Assembly (NCBI RefSeq): GCF_023065955.2
Contig: NW_026622930.1
Coordinates: 24,405,449-24,469,448, forward strand
DNA from: Ursus arctos
Taxonomy: Eukaryota; Chordata; Mammalia; Carnivora; Ursidae
Length of the DNA stretch: 64,000 nucleotides
Direction: 5' to 3'
The notes beneath the pieces are model-generated. The model did no database searches and was not told the origin of the DNA. It was given only the letters and a program-made list of their open reading frames with translations. The position numbers and the translations under genes are program-made. This document shows, in pieces, positions 63,991 to 64,000 of the stretch (positions are counted from its first letter, which is position 1; every line of letters starts with the position of its first letter).

Positions 63991-64000
63991 GACTGCTGCC

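Overview
This window is mammalian nuclear DNA from a carnivore. It carries at least nineteen tRNA-derived SINEs of the carnivore SINEC type, with a TGGCTCAGTCGGTTAAG-like head and a TTTATTTATTT tail. The form of the younger copies suggests a caniform, probably a bear, seal or mustelid relative; that refinement is from memory and uncertain. There are no operons, rRNA or tRNA genes, CRISPR arrays or bacterial features.

I support only one protein-coding gene: the 3' end of LRRC74A (leucine-rich repeat containing 74A) on the minus strand. Five coding exons lie at 61474-61569, 60327-60473, 56726-56833, 56034-56116 and 53621-53645. Their splice phases fit together exactly and encode the last 152 residues plus a stop. 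A canonical AATAAA signal on the minus strand (53485-53490) follows 131 bases after the stop. The 5' exons lie beyond base 64000. Positions 1 to about 53460 are intergenic. In human, the gene beyond the 3' end of LRRC74A is IRF2BPL, so the left part probably lies in that interval (inference from remembered synteny; IRF2BPL itself is not here).

Layout: 1-560 is an old MaLR-type LTR. About 560-17,300 is GC-rich, has no SINE, and holds MIR fragments, a GA-rich tract, a CpG-rich segment (10,020-10,500) and several RFX X-box-like sites, including an inverted pair at 3261-3317. About 17,300-33,650 is a SINE-dense, AT-richer block with fifteen SINEs, many flanked by readable target-site duplications, nested with MaLR, L1, L2 and hAT-type relics. 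About 33,650-53,460 is mostly unique or ancient-repeat sequence with a few conserved-looking AT-richer islands. From 53,461 to the end lie the LRRC74A exons and introns; one 609-bp intron is almost filled by a 520-bp ACAGAC-type satellite.

I found no clear new biological system. The observations most worth checking are the clustered X-box sites, the satellite-filled intron, a possible alternative terminal exon of LRRC74A, the CpG-rich segment far from any annotated promoter, and a small open reading frame with a signal-peptide-like start at 27489.
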